This document shows, piece after piece, positions 7,754 to 15,230 of a DNA stretch of 36,726 bases (the stretch's first letter is position 1; each line of letters opens with the position of its first letter). Under the pieces are notes generated by a model that had not been told where the DNA came from, searched no databases, and saw only the letters and a list, made by a program, of their open reading frames with translations. The position numbers and the translations under genes are program-made. The stretch lies in NCBI GenBank assembly GCA_002352665.1, contig DEIV01000136.1:1-36726 (forward strand), written 5' to 3'. The DNA comes from Flavobacteriaceae bacterium UBA2765. Lineage in GTDB: Bacteria; Bacteroidota; Bacteroidia; Flavobacteriales; Flavobacteriaceae.

Positions 7754-8224
7754 TTGGAAAAGAATTTTATATTTATTGAAAGTATATCTATTTATAAAAA
7801 GGTTTTCCTTTCTGTTATATTGGCTTTAAGTATGTTTATGATTTTATTTGATGGGCTATTTTATGGTTTAATTCTTTTAGGAATTTCACTGCGTTTTTTA
7901 ATGCAAAATGGTGTTGAATTGGATTTAGCTGATATGAAGTTTCGAAAGTTGAATTCATGGTATGGAATAAAATTTGGAAAATGGCAAACCTTGCCAAAAA
8001 TAGAATATGTATCGATTTTTGAGACTAAAAAAGGAAGTAGATTAAGAGCTTCTGGTGGTAGTGCAGCACATTTTTCAACAGTAATATTTAAACTTAATTT
8101 ATTTTATAGTAAAAATAAACATTTAACGTTATTGTCGTCAGAAGATAAAAATAAGGTGTTTACTATTGGAGATAATATTTCAAAAATATTAGATGTAAAA
8201 TTTCATAATGCCACAAAAAAATAA
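7754..8224 (+). CDS. Small membrane protein, unknown function
   Basis: 156 residues from a TTG start 8 nt after the peptidase stop, with AAGAGG just before it, which resembles a Shine-Dalgarno sequence. No in-frame ATG gives a comparable N-terminus; the next ones fall inside the first hydrophobic segment. Residues about 16-50 form a hydrophobic hairpin (two membrane segments), and the rest is a soluble domain rich in beta-type sequence (WYGIKFGKWQTLPKIEYVSI, about 64-83). I do not recognise a family. The close spacing suggests an operon with the prolyl oligopeptidase gene, but the roles need not be linked. Confidence 0.6.
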   Translation: MEKNFIFIESISIYKKVFLSVILALSMFMILFDGLFYGLILLGISLRFLMQNGVELDLADMKFRKLNSWYGIKFGKWQTLPKIEYVSIFETKKGSRLRASGGSAAHFSTVIFKLNLFYSKNKHLTLLSSEDKNKVFTIGDNISKILDVKFHNATKK

Positions 8225-8249
8225 ATTGTACTACGAGACTGAATTGACT

Positions 8250-8265
8250 TTATAAATATTTATAA
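8250..8265. promoter_or_regulatory. 16 bp perfect palindrome upstream of ABC ATPase gene
   Basis: TTATAAATATTTATAA is its own reverse complement. It lies in the 154 bp gap before the ABC gene, about 115 nt from the start. It could be an operator, but pure AT palindromes arise easily in this base composition. Confidence 0.2.
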
Positions 8266-8378
8266 TAAACCTTGGAAGAATAAATTTAAGCATGAAATGT
8301 TGAACGTAACGAATTGGAACCGACTCAAAGGTTATCTTAAATTGCGGAGTCCTTCAACTCATAATAAAGGAAAACAAT

Positions 8379-9347
8379 ATGCTTCAAGTAAAAAATATTT
8401 CTTTTAGCTACCATAAGGAAAAGGTATTAGAACATATTGATTTTAACATTTTTCGTGGTGATATACTTGCCATTGCCGGTGAAAGCGGATCCGGAAAAAG
8501 TACTTTGTTGAAATTGTTATATGGTGAATTTGATTTGGATAGTGGACAGATTTTTTGGGATAAACAAGAGGTTTTAGGTCCTAAATACAATTTAATTACA
8601 GGTCCGGATTATATGAAATATGTTGCTCAAGAGTTTGACTTAATGCCTTTTACAACAGTAGAAAACAATATTGGCAAATTCCTATCTAATTTTTACCCGG
8701 AGAAAAAACAGCATCGTATTGAAGAGTTGATTGAAATAGTTGAATTAGAAGATGTAGCAAAGCATAAAGTTAAGTATTTAAGTGGTGGACAAAAACAACG
8801 TGTAGCTTTAGCAAGAGCTCTGGCCAAAGAACCTGAAATTTTATTATTAGATGAGCCTTTTAGTCATATTGATAATCTAAAAAAACAATCACTACGCAGA
8901 AGCCTATTCAAATATTTAAAAGAACAAAAAATAACCTGTTTAGTAGCTACCCATGATAAAGACGATATCATATCGTATGCAGACAATATACTTTTTTTAC
9001 ATCATGGAAAATCTATAGCCTACAATACTCCAGAACAATTATACAACACACCCAAATACAATTTAATAGCCTCTTTCTTTGATGAATTCAATGAATTTAA
9101 GTATTCAGAAATTTCGAATTTAAAAAAATATGGGGTCATCATAGTATATCCTCATGAACTCAAATTAGTGGATTCATCAACGATAAAAGCAACAGTAAAG
9201 CAGTCCTATTTTAGAGGTGATCATTTTTTAATTCAAACTGCCTTTAACGATAGAAATATCTATTTTAAAAATGAGCATAAATTAGATAATGGACAACAAA
9301 TTTTTCTTGAGATTTCTAAAGAAATAATGGATAATAGAATGTCTTAA
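8379..9347 (+). CDS. ABC transporter ATP-binding protein (orphan)
   Basis: Cytoplasmic ATPase subunit of an ABC importer. It has Walker A GESGSGKST (34-42), Q-loop Q84, signature LSGGQKQR (134-141), Walker B LLLDEP (155-160) and switch His192. After the ~230-residue ATPase core the protein has a ~75-residue tail with an OB/TOBE-like pattern (about 250-315), as in PotA/CysA/FbpC-type import ATPases. No permease or binding-protein gene lies nearby: the left neighbour is a small membrane protein on the same strand and the right neighbour converges. The partner must be encoded elsewhere, and the substrate cannot be deduced. Its stop codon overlaps that of the convergent gene at 9344-9347. Confidence 0.88.
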   Translation: MLQVKNISFSYHKEKVLEHIDFNIFRGDILAIAGESGSGKSTLLKLLYGEFDLDSGQIFWDKQEVLGPKYNLITGPDYMKYVAQEFDLMPFTTVENNIGKFLSNFYPEKKQHRIEELIEIVELEDVAKHKVKYLSGGQKQRVALARALAKEPEILLLDEPFSHIDNLKKQSLRRSLFKYLKEQKITCLVATHDKDDIISYADNILFLHHGKSIAYNTPEQLYNTPKYNLIASFFDEFNEFKYSEISNLKKYGVIIVYPHELKLVDSSTIKATVKQSYFRGDHFLIQTAFNDRNIYFKNEHKLDNGQQIFLEISKEIMDNRMS

Positions 9348-9793
9348 AACACTTCTAATATCACCATACTTTTATTGAACACAATTTCATCTCCAACCTT
9401 CTTCCCTAGCAGTAACTGTCCAATAGGAGAAGCAGAAGATATAGCATAATACTTTTGATTTTCTATTAGAATTTCTCCGGAACTAATAGCTAAAAAGTAA
9501 TTGTTTTGATCGGTAGTTACCAAACTCCCTAATTTTACATGTGTATGTTTGTCTTTTAATTTAATTTTAGCCAGAACACTTTTCATTTGGTCAATAGCTG
9601 TTAATTGCTGACCTGCCTTTTCCATTTCTAATTGTAACATCGCCCTACCTGTTTCATGCTTGTCTCCTGCACTACTTTTAGTTTCTGAACTTAGTGCTTT
9701 TTGATGTGAAGAAATAGTTTGGTTAACTGTTCTTTCACGTTCTACCACATAATTCTGGCATGCCCCTAAAAGTTGTTGTTTTAAAGTTTTCAT
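9344..9793 (-). CDS. GreA/GreB C-terminal-domain-like protein at the end of the PKS operon
   Basis: 149 residues from the ATG at 9793 (an alternative 7 codons upstream is less natural). The N-terminal ~90 residues are a helical, Gln/Lys-rich, probably coiled-coil region; the C-terminus (about 105-149) reads ISSASPIGQLLLGKKVGDEI, which is the pattern of the FKBP-like C-terminal domain of transcript cleavage factors GreA/GreB. The acidic tip residues of true Gre factors are not obvious in the N-terminal hairpin, so factor activity is doubtful. As I recall, similar proteins are often mislabelled 3-oxoacyl-ACP synthase because of their position next to such genes; nothing in the sequence supports that. 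It follows the PPTase gene by 11 nt and is probably the last gene of the operon. Confidence 0.65.
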   Translation of the reverse strand: MKTLKQQLLGACQNYVVERERTVNQTISSHQKALSSETKSSAGDKHETGRAMLQLEMEKAGQQLTAIDQMKSVLAKIKLKDKHTHVKLGSLVTTDQNNYFLAISSGEILIENQKYYAISSASPIGQLLLGKKVGDEIVFNKSMVILEVF

Positions 9794-9804
9794 TTCAAAA
9801 AGTG

Positions 9805-10407
9805 TTATACCCACAAGATCTTGTACTCCTTGCAGGGTTCAATAAATTCAAAAGCATAAGCTCCAAAAATACCGTGATGAGAAATAGAAATTGATACTTT
9901 TGAGAGTTCATTTATATAAGGGATTCCCATTTTATTTTTATTAATTTCTATTTTAGATATTGGAATATCAAACTGCTGAGTCACACCTTCTTTTAAGCTG
10001 TTATATGTTGTATTATGCTGAATAGTATAGGAATCATTTTTCATCTTAAAATAATTGGTTCTTATTGATGTATTTAGATTTAACCTGGCAATTGTATGAA
10101 TTGAATCTTTTGATATTGTTGATGATGTAAAATACAGTATTTCATTAATTTTTACCGTATTTTGAGAAGTATTAACGTCGCATTCAAATCTTTTAGGAGC
10201 AAAAATTCGAAGTGAATTTTGTCTCATATAAATTTTATAAGCACTTTCTTTCATACTCCAAAGCAACCAAACCATAATAGATGGATCTTTAGCATTTAAA
10301 ATAAGATCTTGCTCCTTATTAGTAAATATCTTGTCTAAAAAACCTTTACGCTTCCAATTACTTTGCACAGCGGCGAGTTTTAAATCAACAATATCATTTC
10401 CAATCAT
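9805..10407 (-). CDS. 4'-phosphopantetheinyl transferase superfamily protein
   Basis: PPTases convert apo-ACP to holo-ACP by moving the phosphopantetheine arm from coenzyme A onto the ACP serine. The 200-residue protein has the two signature blocks: GNDIVDL at 3-9 and W50-S-M-K53-E54-S-A-Y57-K58 (WxxKExxxK type), placing the Mg-binding acidic residues correctly. The C-terminus (KVSISISHHGIFGAYAFEF) also fits. Its start overlaps the ACP stop by 4 nt, strong evidence that it serves that ACP. A PPTase inside the cluster suggests that the cluster's ACP may not be a good substrate of the general enzyme. Confidence 0.85.
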   Translation of the reverse strand: MIGNDIVDLKLAAVQSNWKRKGFLDKIFTNKEQDLILNAKDPSIMVWLLWSMKESAYKIYMRQNSLRIFAPKRFECDVNTSQNTVKINEILYFTSSTISKDSIHTIARLNLNTSIRTNYFKMKNDSYTIQHNTTYNSLKEGVTQQFDIPISKIEINKNKMGIPYINELSKVSISISHHGIFGAYAFEFIEPCKEYKILWV

Positions 10408-10670
10408 TTTTCAGCGAGTTTAGTTGTAATAATTTCAACAGATGCCTTAACGGATAGCATCTTTTCCATAGCTTCATTGTCAATATCAATATCAAATTCG
10501 TCCTCAACATCTAAAATTACATCAACCAGATTGGCAGAATTTATTTTAAGATCATTGATAAAATCTGTTTCTTCAGATAAATTTTCAAAAGCTTCTTCAT
10601 CTTGAATATAAGGTTTTACAATACTCTTTAAATAAGTTATTAAATCATTTTTATTCATAATTATTTTCAT
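10404..10670 (-). CDS. Acyl carrier protein of the type III PKS operon
   Basis: The 88-residue protein has the ACP fold pattern, with Ser45 in LKINSANLVDVILDVEDEFD as the phosphopantetheine site. The usual DSL motif is altered to N-S-A-N, with Asn in place of Asp before the serine. Acidic helix II (VEDEFDIDIDNEAMEKM) is typical. The ATG at 10670 overlaps the stop of a possible small ORF (ATGA), which favours this start over the ATG four codons later. It should carry the growing acyl chain for the FabF-, FabZ- and FabL-like enzymes of the operon, and is presumably activated by the adjacent PPTase. Confidence 0.88.
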   Translation of the reverse strand: MKIIMNKNDLITYLKSIVKPYIQDEEAFENLSEETDFINDLKINSANLVDVILDVEDEFDIDIDNEAMEKMLSVKASVEIITTKLAEK

Positions 10671-10795
10671 TTGTTTATACCCCTTCGCTCAACATCATTT
10701 TCTACAATTTCATAATTCGAATTAAGTACGTCCTCTAAAAAAGAAAGAGGAATTATCACATCATTTTTAAATTTTAAATTTTTTAAATATAACAC
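10667..10795 (-). CDS. Possible small ORF between ketosynthase and ACP genes
   Basis: A frame open from a GTG at 10795 (or a second GTG at 10759) ends at a TGA that overlaps the ACP start as ATGA. The downstream part encodes VIIPLSFLEDVLNSNYEIVE and continues NDVERRGINK, which has protein-like composition. It overlaps the ketosynthase end by about 29 nt in another frame. It could be a real 30-42 residue peptide translationally coupled to the ACP, a remnant, or chance. No family recognised. Confidence 0.3.
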   Translation of the reverse strand: MLYLKNLKFKNDVIIPLSFLEDVLNSNYEIVENDVERRGINK

Positions 10796-12038
10796 ATGCA
10801 TTAACATCACCAAAACCAAAACTTGCTTTTGCTATTATATTTATATTTTTTTGAATCTTTTTTTTAGGAATTTTTTCAGCATTAACCAATTTTAGAATTT
10901 CCGGATGAACTTCGTCACAGTTGATAGTTGGTGCAATAAACTCCTTCTCTATTTGAATAATTGAAGCTACACTTTCTATGGCTCCGGTAGCTGCCAAACA
11001 ATGTCCTGTCATAGATTTGATAGACTGGATATACGGAAAGTCTTTTCCTTTGCGATCTAATGCTTTTGTCCAACTTAATATTTCATCAGTATCTTTGATG
11101 GTTGCTGTTAAATGCCCATTAATTAAGTCAATTGCATTGGCTTCTACTCCGGTATTTTTAATAGCATCTTTGATACATCGCTGCACGGCTTCACTATTTG
11201 GTGCTGTCATAGAACCTCCATTTCGTTGTCCTCCTGAATTTACCGCACCACCTAATACCTCAGCATAAATGGTTGCCTTACGTTCTAAAGCACTTTCTAA
11301 AGATTCCAATACCATTGCACCCGCTCCACTTCCCGGCACAAAACCCGATGCCGAAGCACTCATCGGTCTTGATCCTTTTTTAGGCGAATCGTTATGCTTG
11401 TATGTCATAACACGCATAGCATCAAAACCACCCCATAAATAAGGACCATGATCACTACAGCTACCTACTAACATTCGTTTTGCCTTGCCATTTTTTATCC
11501 TATCAAAAGCCATTATAATAGCTTCGGTTCCGGTTGCACAAGCTGAAGAATTAGTGGTAACCTGATTCCCTAGTCCTAACATACCACCTAAATACGCACT
11601 CACACCACTCGCCATGGTTTGAGCTACAACGGTACTCCCCAAACGTTTTACCTTTTTATCGTCCAATTTGTAAATGGCTTCTCTAAATTTTTCTACACCT
11701 GATGTCCCGGTGCCAAAAATAGTTCCGCTATCAACATCAACACTTTCATTATCTATAGACAATCCTGCATCTTTCCATGCATCAATACCGGCAATGCAAC
11801 CATATAAAATTCCGGAACTATTAAAATTCCTTAATTGTAAAGGTGTAAAGTAATCTAGTTTTTGTTCTTCTGTAATCGTAGGAATACCACCAATACAACA
11901 AGAGAAATTTAAATCGGCCAACTCTTTATAGTATTGTATGCCGGAAGTACCTTTTTTTAATGCTTTGGTAAAATTGGTAATGCCCACACCGTTAGGTGCT
12001 ACTATACCAAGACCGGTTATCACTACACTATTTTTCAT
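10767..12038 (-). CDS. FabF-like beta-ketoacyl-ACP synthase
   Basis: It condenses malonyl-ACP with an acyl-ACP, extending the chain by two carbons. The 423-residue protein has the complete KAS I/II triad: Cys167 in TTNSSACATG, His309 in NGHLTAT and His346 in KSMTGHCLAATGA, with spacing like FabF (163/303/340). It differs from a housekeeping FabF in its company: ACP, PPTase, dehydratase and a type III PKS in one operon. I infer it makes the acyl starter for the type III PKS. Gaps of about 70-95 nt separate it from its neighbours, more than elsewhere in the operon. It could instead be an aryl-polyene or DAR-type KS, but no other polyene genes are present. Confidence 0.9.
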   Translation of the reverse strand: MKNSVVITGLGIVAPNGVGITNFTKALKKGTSGIQYYKELADLNFSCCIGGIPTITEEQKLDYFTPLQLRNFNSSGILYGCIAGIDAWKDAGLSIDNESVDVDSGTIFGTGTSGVEKFREAIYKLDDKKVKRLGSTVVAQTMASGVSAYLGGMLGLGNQVTTNSSACATGTEAIIMAFDRIKNGKAKRMLVGSCSDHGPYLWGGFDAMRVMTYKHNDSPKKGSRPMSASASGFVPGSGAGAMVLESLESALERKATIYAEVLGGAVNSGGQRNGGSMTAPNSEAVQRCIKDAIKNTGVEANAIDLINGHLTATIKDTDEILSWTKALDRKGKDFPYIQSIKSMTGHCLAATGAIESVASIIQIEKEFIAPTINCDEVHPEILKLVNAEKIPKKKIQKNINIIAKASFGFGDVNACVIFKKFKI

Positions 12039-12108
12039 ACCTATTAATATTACCTTCTCTTTAATAATTTACCATTAGCTATAGCAAAAACATTTCGTTT
12101 TTTTAAGT

Positions 12109-12552
12109 TTAGTCCTCTATGAGGGTCATACCGGAAATAAATCCTCTACACACTAATTCTCCTTTGATATTTAGCATTTTAACCTTACATTTTAACTTAT
12201 TAAACCTAAAGTACTCCTTTTCTGAAATTACTGTAACTTTTTCTTCAGGATATACAGGCAGATAAAACTCAACGGCATTAGCAGTTAACGCAATTTTTGG
12301 TTCATTTATAATCTGACCTACATCTTTCAATAAATAAATTCCTAAACAGACTAGCCCTATTTGTGCCATAGTTTCTGTTAAGATAACACCAGGTGTAGTT
12401 GGGTTGTCTTTAAAATGGCCTTTATAAAAATATTCGTCTTTTTTAAAAGTGTAATTCCCGGTAATACCATTCTCGGAAATAGCAATCAATTCATCTACAA
12501 ATAAAAATGGCTTGCGATATGGCAATTTTGATATGATTTGTTTTGAGGTCAT
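12109..12552 (-). CDS. FabZ-like 3-hydroxyacyl-ACP dehydratase (hotdog fold)
   Basis: 147 residues with the FabZ/FabA hotdog signature KGHFKDNPTTPGVILTETMA: His46 and Glu60 are the catalytic pair that removes water from 3-hydroxyacyl-ACP. The N-terminus (KLPYRKPFLFVDEL) is also the family's. It supplies the dehydration step between ketosynthase and enoyl reductase in the same operon. About 100 nt of noncoding DNA separate it from the upstream enoyl reductase gene, where I see no promoter consensus. Housekeeping FabZ is expected elsewhere, so this copy is probably dedicated to the pathway. Confidence 0.87.
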   Translation of the reverse strand: MTSKQIISKLPYRKPFLFVDELIAISENGITGNYTFKKDEYFYKGHFKDNPTTPGVILTETMAQIGLVCLGIYLLKDVGQIINEPKIALTANAVEFYLPVYPEEKVTVISEKEYFRFNKLKCKVKMLNIKGELVCRGFISGMTLIED

Positions 12553-12654
12553 TCAATAGTATTATTTAATTTTTATTGCAATTATGCCATGAATTTTATT
12601 TAATGTCTTATTATAACCAAGTAGCACATTTTTTAATTCATATAAAAATATGAG

Positions 12655-13473
12655 TTAACTCAAATGCTCACCGCCATCAACCGGAATCACACATCCATTA
12701 ATCCATGCTGCTTCGTCTTTACATAATAAATATACGGCATTTGCCACATCTTCTGGCGTGGTTAATCTATGAAATGGGTTTCTTAATAGCGAATGTTCTT
12801 TGATTTTCTCACTTCCGGGAATGGCTCTTAATGAAGCTGTATCTGTTACTCCTGCCTGAATACAATTAGCTCTAATACCAAAGGGGGAAAATTCTAAAGC
12901 AATATTTCTAGTGATCGCTTCCATCGCGGCTTTAGCTGCCGAAACGGCTGCATAATTTCTCCACGCCTTGGTATTGCCCTCACTGGTAAAACTAATAATT
13001 CTTGTGTCAGAGGCAAATAATTTATAATCGTATATAGCTTTGGTCCAATCATACAAACTGATAGCCATGGCATCTAAAGTTAAATGAAAGTCATCATTTT
13101 TTAAAGCTGGTCTGTCATTACTAATCATAGGCTTTAAATTACCTTTAGCAACACTATGGATCAAAACCTTAACGCGACCATTATCACCTAATTTTTCTTT
13201 TAATTGCTCAATAATCTGTGTTCTTATTTCAACTTTAAAAGCATCAGCATTAAAAGTAAGGAGCTGTACGCCCTGCTCAGTAATTAAATTAAACTCTTGT
13301 TCTATCAATTCTAGTTCAGATTTTCTATTTCTATGTACTATACAAATTTGATAGCCATGTTTGGCTAATTTTTGTGCAGTAGCCAGTCCTAAGCCGCTTG
13401 AACCACCCAAAATTATTGCCCAATTGTTTTTATCTGTTTCACTTTTATGTGAGCTTTGAAATTCTTTTACCAT
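12655..13473 (-). CDS. SDR-family enoyl-ACP reductase, FabL-like
   Basis: The 272-residue protein is a short-chain dehydrogenase with the cofactor loop GGSSGLG (23-29). The active-site tyrosine and lysine are Tyr174 and Lys181 in YAAVSAAK, a Y-x6-K spacing that marks enoyl-ACP reductases (FabI, FabL) rather than the Y-x3-K of ketoreductases such as FabG. The following segment AAMEAITRNIALEFSPFGIR and the end IPVDGGEHL resemble Bacillus FabL. It therefore probably reduces the enoyl-ACP made by the FabZ-like protein. No FabG-type ketoreductase is in the cluster, so that step would be borrowed from primary metabolism. The start overlaps the type III PKS stop by 7 nt (translational coupling). Confidence 0.8.
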   Translation of the reverse strand: MVKEFQSSHKSETDKNNWAIILGGSSGLGLATAQKLAKHGYQICIVHRNRKSELELIEQEFNLITEQGVQLLTFNADAFKVEIRTQIIEQLKEKLGDNGRVKVLIHSVAKGNLKPMISNDRPALKNDDFHLTLDAMAISLYDWTKAIYDYKLFASDTRIISFTSEGNTKAWRNYAAVSAAKAAMEAITRNIALEFSPFGIRANCIQAGVTDTASLRAIPGSEKIKEHSLLRNPFHRLTTPEDVANAVYLLCKDEAAWINGCVIPVDGGEHLS

Positions 13474-14519
13474 TGTAATAATATTCTTTGTGCTGAAAAA
13501 CCGGGACCAAAACTTAACATGAGCCCAATGTCGCCTTTCGGCAAATTTTTATTCATAAAACGCTCTAACACATATAAAACCGTTGCACTAGACATGTTTC
13601 CATATAGCCTAAGCACTTCTTTAGTGTCTTCAATATTTTTACCCAATCCACCAAATAATGTTTCCACAGTTTGCACTATTTTTTTTCCTCCGGGATGAAA
13701 AATAAGATGTTCAACATCATGAATGGTCAATTTATTATTTTCTAAAAACGGATGTATAATATTTGGAAAATGATGAGCGATGGTTTCGGGTACAGATTTA
13801 TCTAAAATCATCTGCAAACCAGTATTCCTCAATTTAAACCCCATCATTTGTTCAGCATCATAAAAATGATACATGGCCTCATTTACTATTTTCGGTCCTT
13901 TTTCGTTCTCATAAGATGATAAAATTACACTCGCCGCTCCGTCTCCAAAAATAGCAGCACTAACTATATTTACCATAGAAAAATCTTCTAGTTGAAAAGT
14001 TGCTGTAGGAGATTCAACTGCAATTACTGCTGCCCTTTTATTTGGATTGGCCTTTAAAAAATTCTTAGCATAAATAATACCCGAAACTCCAGCTGCACAA
14101 CCCATTTCTGTAACCGGCAAACGAACAATATCTTGTCTCATATTTAGACTGTTGATTAGATAAGCATCTAAAGAAGGAATCATAATACCTGTACAACTTA
14201 CCGTAATGATAAAATCAATATCCTGGGGGTTCAATTTAGCATTTGAAAGCGATTTTTGCAAAGCAGATGTAGCCAATTTGATGGATTCTCTGACATAAAT
14301 ATCATTTTTCTCCTCAAAGGAAATATTATAAAAAACTTCATGAGCATCCATAATAGAATAGCGTTTATCCACCCCTGCGTTTTCAAATAATTTCACCACT
14401 TTTCTTTGAAAGCGTTCTTCTTGACCAGACATCCAAGTTCTGAGAAAAGGTAGTATTTCTTTAGTGGTTCTGGTATATTGAGGAAGCTGTTTTGCAACCG
14501 CTGTTATTTTTACACTCAT
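13467..14519 (-). CDS. Type III polyketide synthase (chalcone synthase-like)
   Basis: Type III PKSs load an acyl starter on an active-site cysteine, extend it with malonyl-CoA and cyclise the chain to pyrones or resorcinols. The 350-residue protein has the full Cys-His-Asn triad: Cys141 in EMGCAAG, His275 in FHPGGKK and Asn308 in YGNMSSA, plus the closing loop SFGPGFSA. Early blocks (VSCTGIMIPSLDAYL) also match. A His-Asn pair of this type separates it from FabH. Because the operon carries its own ACP, ketosynthase, dehydratase and enoyl reductase, a long-chain acyl starter is likely, as for alkylresorcinol/alkylpyrone synthases. It abuts the methyltransferase gene with no gap and overlaps the enoyl reductase start. 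Confidence 0.93.
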   Translation of the reverse strand: MSVKITAVAKQLPQYTRTTKEILPFLRTWMSGQEERFQRKVVKLFENAGVDKRYSIMDAHEVFYNISFEEKNDIYVRESIKLATSALQKSLSNAKLNPQDIDFIITVSCTGIMIPSLDAYLINSLNMRQDIVRLPVTEMGCAAGVSGIIYAKNFLKANPNKRAAVIAVESPTATFQLEDFSMVNIVSAAIFGDGAASVILSSYENEKGPKIVNEAMYHFYDAEQMMGFKLRNTGLQMILDKSVPETIAHHFPNIIHPFLENNKLTIHDVEHLIFHPGGKKIVQTVETLFGGLGKNIEDTKEVLRLYGNMSSATVLYVLERFMNKNLPKGDIGLMLSFGPGFSAQRILLQW

Positions 14520-15230
14520 TTATTGTTGTATTATCCATTGAAAACGAAAAGCCCATCTCCAAGTGATGTTAATCTTTATATTTAATTTTTTTGAAATTCT
14601 CTTCAAATCTTCTTTTTTAAATCCACTTAAAATTGATATGAGTCCGTCTTGTTTTACCATAGGGTTCGAAATAAATAAACACAATCCTTTGAATAAGTAA
14701 TATGCTAAAGCATGTCTATGTAAATCGTTTACAATGATACCTAATTTTGCCTTTTGTAATTGCTCGGACAACAATGCTATCAAATCATCTTCATTAAAAT
14801 GATGTAAAAATAAAGTAGCCAACACAAGGTCATAATTCAGATTTTTAAATTCTTTGGAAAATATATCTTGTTGAAGATACTGAATTTCAGGATAGTCTTT
14901 GGATAATTCTTTGGCATAACTGATGGTGTTTTCATTCGCATCAACACCAATCAAATTAAAAACAAACCCTTTTCTTTTTAAAAAACCGGACACTACTCTT
15001 AACATATCACCATTACCACAACCAATATCTATAATGGTCAATGGTTTATCTTTAGGATAATTTCTGAGTACTTTTTCTAATCCGTTTAAGGTAATTCTAT
15101 TGCCACCCAACCATCGATTGATTTTTGCAATTTGATCCAAAGTTTTATGAAGCAACTCTCCATCCATGGAAAAATCATCCATCAATTCTGTTTCCCTACT
15201 TCTATATTTAGTATTTATAATAAAACTCAT
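14520..15230 (-). CDS. SAM-dependent class I methyltransferase
   Basis: 236 residues with the SAM-binding motif I TIIDIGCGNGDML (65-77), the acidic end of strand 2 (GVDAN), and motif IV region YDLVLATLFLHHF. Placement right after the FAD monooxygenase gene (ATGA overlap) and immediately before the type III PKS mirrors the SrsB position in the S. griseus phenolic-lipid operon, where the enzyme methylates the resorcinol ring oxygen. O- or C-methylation of the PKS product is the likely role; the acceptor cannot be read from sequence. Cytoplasmic, no signal peptide. Confidence 0.85.
   Translation of the reverse strand: MSFIINTKYRSRETELMDDFSMDGELLHKTLDQIAKINRWLGGNRITLNGLEKVLRNYPKDKPLTIIDIGCGNGDMLRVVSGFLKRKGFVFNLIGVDANENTISYAKELSKDYPEIQYLQQDIFSKEFKNLNYDLVLATLFLHHFNEDDLIALLSEQLQKAKLGIIVNDLHRHALAYYLFKGLCLFISNPMVKQDGLISILSGFKKEDLKRISKKLNIKINITWRWAFRFQWIIQQ

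Noticed and set aside
10978..11268. 96-codon open frame on the plus strand inside the ketosynthase gene
   Set aside because: It is antisense to a full-length KAS with intact triad and encodes no recognisable protein; same reasoning for other antisense frames in conserved genes, e.g. 27620-27877 over feoA.
12553..12654. Open in-frame stretch after the enoyl reductase stop (about 29 codons)
   Set aside because: No start codon with plausible context, AT-rich composition, no link to a neighbouring start; treated as spacer.
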